Origin: an uncultured Hyphomicrobiales bacterium
GTDB lineage: Bacteria; Pseudomonadota; Alphaproteobacteria; Rhizobiales; Aestuariivirgaceae
NCBI GenBank assembly: GCA_903930095.1
Contig: CAIYXE010000785.1
Span: 1 to 7,482, forward strand
Reading direction: 5' to 3'
DNA: 7,482 bases
The notes beneath the pieces were generated by a model. It did not search any database, was not told where the DNA came from, and saw only the letters and a list, made by a program, of their open reading frames with translations. Position numbers and translations under genes: made by a program. Positions 5,624 through 7,482 of the stretch are shown in pieces; position 1 is the stretch's first letter; each line of letters begins with the position of its first letter.

Positions 5624-7200
5624 GTCCTCCGCCGCCGAAGCCGAACCTGAGGGAGAAGCTGGCGCTCATTGACCGCTTCCTCGCCAGGGGAGATGTCGTC
5701 GCTGCGCAGTCCACGGCAGGCCAGCTGCTGGCGGCCTATCCGCGCCGGGCAGAGGCAAGCCACAGGATGGGTCTCGTGCTGTTGCTCTCGGCTCGCCCGG
5801 AATTGGCGGAGGACCACCTCCGCCGCGCCGTGGAATCAGACAAGACCAATGCCGAATACCGGCTGGACCTGGGCCAGTGCCTGCTCGCCATGGGCCGCGT
5901 GGTGGAGGCGGAGACCCACTATGAGCGGGCCCGCGCCATCGCACCCACCAACCCCCGCGTGAACTGGAAACGGGGCGCCAGCCTCCTCGCCACGGGCCGC
6001 GGCGAGGAGGCGCTGGTGGCCTTCGACGCTGCCCTGGCGGTGGCCCATGCGGCGGACCGGCCTCGCATCCATCTCGACAAGGTCGAATGCCTGCTCTCCC
6101 TTGGCCGCAGCGGTGAGGCGGAACGGGAGATCCGGGCGATGCTTCCCGCCACACCCTATCGCAGCCGCTACGTCGTGCTGCTCTCGCAGGTCGGCAAGCC
6201 CGATGCCGGATCGGCGGTTTTCGCCCTGATCGAGCAGGAGCTGGCGCGCCCCGGCCTTGCACCGCTTGCCAGAAGCGACCTGATGCTGCGCCGGGCGAGC
6301 CTTCTGGCGCAAACTGGCCGCCACGAGGAGGCCTTCCGCGGCTGGACCGCTGCCAAGAAGCTTCTCAATGCTCCGCCGCGTGGCGCGGGGCTGGGCCGCA
6401 TGGTGGACGAGCGCATCGCCGCCTTCCCGGCGGAAGTCATCGCCCGGCTTGCCGCGCGCTACGGCACGCGGGGGCCTGCCCCTATCTTCGTCATCGGCCT
6501 GCCGCGCTCGGGTACGACGCTCGTCTCTGAGATCCTTGCCGCCCATGACGCCGTTGGCAACGCGGGCGAAATCGAGACCATGACCTGGATCGCCGCGCAG
6601 ATGAAAGGCGCCCACCCGCTGGCGGAGATGGAGCGCGGGCTGGCGGAACAGGGGCCTGAAAAGGTGAGCTCCCTGGCCGCCGCTTACGGGCAGGTGGCGG
6701 CGCATCTCGTGTCGCCGAAGCTGCATTCGGTGGACAAGATGCCGAATAACTTCCTCTATGTGCCCGAGATCGCCATCCTCTTCCCGGATGCCCGTTTCAT
6801 CGACTGCACCCGCCACCCGGCGGACACCTTCATCTCGGCCATCCAGACGGAGATGAATGAGGCCCATTCCTATAGCTATGATGCTGAGGATTTCGCCCTT
6901 TACCACCGCCACCACCGCCGCCTCATGCGGCATTGGAACGAGGCGCTGCCGGGCCGCATCTTCGAGCTCTCCTACGAGCGCCTGGTAACGGAGCCCCGCA
7001 CGGTGATCGCCGACATGCTCGCCTTCCTCGGCCTTCCCTGGCAGGAGGCCTGCCTGTCGCCGGGCGCCAATGCATCCACTGTCAGAACCTTCAGCAGGCT
7101 GCAGGTCAAGTCCGCCATTCATGCAGGTTCGGTCGGCCGCTGGAAACCCTATGCGGAGTGGCTGCGCGCCATCCTCGGGGCCGCCGCGGCCTCGCCCTGA
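5620..7200 (+). CDS. TPR-containing sulfotransferase (Sulfotransfer_3-like)
   Basis: A 526-residue two-part protein. The N-terminal half (about residues 10-250) is an array of tetratricopeptide-like helical repeats, clearest at 44-73, 78-110 and 115-143, and again at 150-175 and 222-250. The C-terminal half is a PAPS-dependent sulfotransferase. The 5'-phosphosulfate loop is GLPRSGTTLVSEIL at 293-306. The 3'-phosphate site is TRHPADTFIS at 397-406, where Arg398 and Ser406 have the spacing seen in tyrosylprotein sulfotransferases. GEIET at 316-320 supplies a candidate catalytic Glu, and GRWKPY at 506-511 is the usual end motif. No signal peptide or membrane segment is seen, so it is probably cytosolic. 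The acceptor (polysaccharide, peptide or small molecule) is unknown. The frame is open upstream to 5326 inside qor, but the ATG at 5620, in ATGA overlap with the qor stop, is the natural start; it has no Shine-Dalgarno sequence of its own, which fits coupling. Confidence 0.9.
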   Translation: MSPPPPKPNLREKLALIDRFLARGDVVAAQSTAGQLLAAYPRRAEASHRMGLVLLLSARPELAEDHLRRAVESDKTNAEYRLDLGQCLLAMGRVVEAETHYERARAIAPTNPRVNWKRGASLLATGRGEEALVAFDAALAVAHAADRPRIHLDKVECLLSLGRSGEAEREIRAMLPATPYRSRYVVLLSQVGKPDAGSAVFALIEQELARPGLAPLARSDLMLRRASLLAQTGRHEEAFRGWTAAKKLLNAPPRGAGLGRMVDERIAAFPAEVIARLAARYGTRGPAPIFVIGLPRSGTTLVSEILAAHDAVGNAGEIETMTWIAAQMKGAHPLAEMERGLAEQGPEKVSSLAAAYGQVAAHLVSPKLHSVDKMPNNFLYVPEIAILFPDARFIDCTRHPADTFISAIQTEMNEAHSYSYDAEDFALYHRHHRRLMRHWNEALPGRIFELSYERLVTEPRTVIADMLAFLGLPWQEACLSPGANASTVRTFSRLQVKSAIHAGSVGRWKPYAEWLRAILGAAAASP

Positions 7201-7210
7201 TCAAGATTCG

Positions 7211-7482
7211 TTACAGAGACTTGCAGCCCGTCTCTGGCGTTGTCGCGAGCCGGCGCCAGTCTTCGGAACAGTCGACATTGCGGCAGATGACGCGGGCGAT
7301 GGCAGGCGCGGGGATCGCATGGGCCATGTTGAGAGAACGGTTGGAGCCGTCGCGCACCGAACTCACCACCATTCCCACGAGCTCACCCTGCTCGTTGAAC
7401 AGCGGCCCGCCCGATTCGCCCTTCTCGGTGCCGAGTTCCAGAACGATGGCGTCCGGATAGCCGAACTTGCCATAGGACACCG
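7211..7482 (-). CDS. Trypsin-like serine protease, C-terminal part (cut by right window edge)
   Basis: The last 89 complete codons of a gene entering from the right, ending in TAA at 7211. The chymotrypsin-fold active-site serine lies in GESGGPLF (Ser codon at 7412-7414), followed by the strand GELVGMVVSS and then AHAIPAPAIAR, the pattern of trypsin-like and HtrA-type peptidases around the substrate pocket. Only about 66 residues follow the serine, with no PDZ domain, so it is not a full DegP/HtrA; it resembles the short Trypsin_2 proteins. The tail carries three cysteines that might form disulfides if exported. A GTG at 7480 is in frame, but the homologous region continues upstream, so it is not taken as the start. 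The His and Asp of the triad and any signal peptide lie outside the window. It converges on the sulfotransferase with a 10-base gap and no visible terminator. Confidence 0.83.
   Translation of the reverse strand, partial: VSYGKFGYPDAIVLELGTEKGESGGPLFNEQGELVGMVVSSVRDGSNRSLNMAHAIPAPAIARVICRNVDCSEDWRRLATTPETGCKSL

Noticed and set aside
5836..7122. Minus-strand open frame (428 codons) opposite the sulfotransferase
   Set aside because: Long but without family resemblance, rich in Arg/Gly/His, and a shadow of the strong codon bias of the plus-strand gene.
7172..7196. GGCCG/CGGCC hairpin near the end of the sulfotransferase gene as a terminator
   Set aside because: It is inside the coding sequence, only 5 pairs, encodes an Ala run, and has no following T-tract.
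1..7482. Mobile element, CRISPR array, tRNA, rRNA or defence/biosynthetic island
   Set aside because: No integrase, transposase, long direct or terminal repeats, spaced repeats or RNA gene signatures were seen on either strand; composition looks uniform.

Overview
The window is GC-rich, densely packed chromosomal DNA, most likely from an alphaproteobacterium. The base is the alphaproteobacterial flavour of the chemoreceptor (a GDEVGEMARAL-type HAMP end followed by a second HAMP-like segment), the strong G/C bias at third codon positions, and the protein types present (stand-alone PilZ, TPR-sulfotransferase, Crp-type regulator). I cannot place it to genus. There is no sign of recent mobile DNA: no transposase, integrase, tRNA, rRNA, CRISPR array or long repeat was seen.

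Layout, left to right. (1) Minus strand, 1-1408: the 5' part of a methyl-accepting chemotaxis protein gene running off the left edge, with a small PilZ gene 54 bases upstream of it; the two look like one transcription unit. (2) 1409-1603: a divergent intergenic region. (3) Plus strand, 1604-3411: an exported DUF2279 (YfiM-like) envelope protein, then a Crp/Fnr-family cyclic-nucleotide-type regulator with a good ribosome binding site. (4) Minus strand, 3416-4585: a complete class I PLP-dependent aminotransferase, tail-to-tail with the regulator, only 4 bases apart. (5) Plus strand, 4652-7200: an NADPH:quinone oxidoreductase (zeta-crystallin type) whose stop codon overlaps the start (ATGA) of a TPR-containing sulfotransferase. 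(6) Minus strand, 7211-7482: the 3' end of a trypsin-like serine protease gene with an intact GESGGP active-site motif, running off the right edge.

The genes do not form one obvious pathway. Three small local units can be supported: PilZ plus chemoreceptor (c-di-GMP and chemotaxis), possibly DUF2279 plus Crp-like regulator, and quinone oxidoreductase plus sulfotransferase (translationally coupled). The aminotransferase and oxidoreductase share a 66-base divergent promoter region containing a small inverted repeat and a direct repeat. I found no convincing evidence of a previously undescribed system. The observations most worth a second look are the PilZ-chemoreceptor pairing, the coupled oxidoreductase-sulfotransferase pair and the small repeats at two gene junctions.
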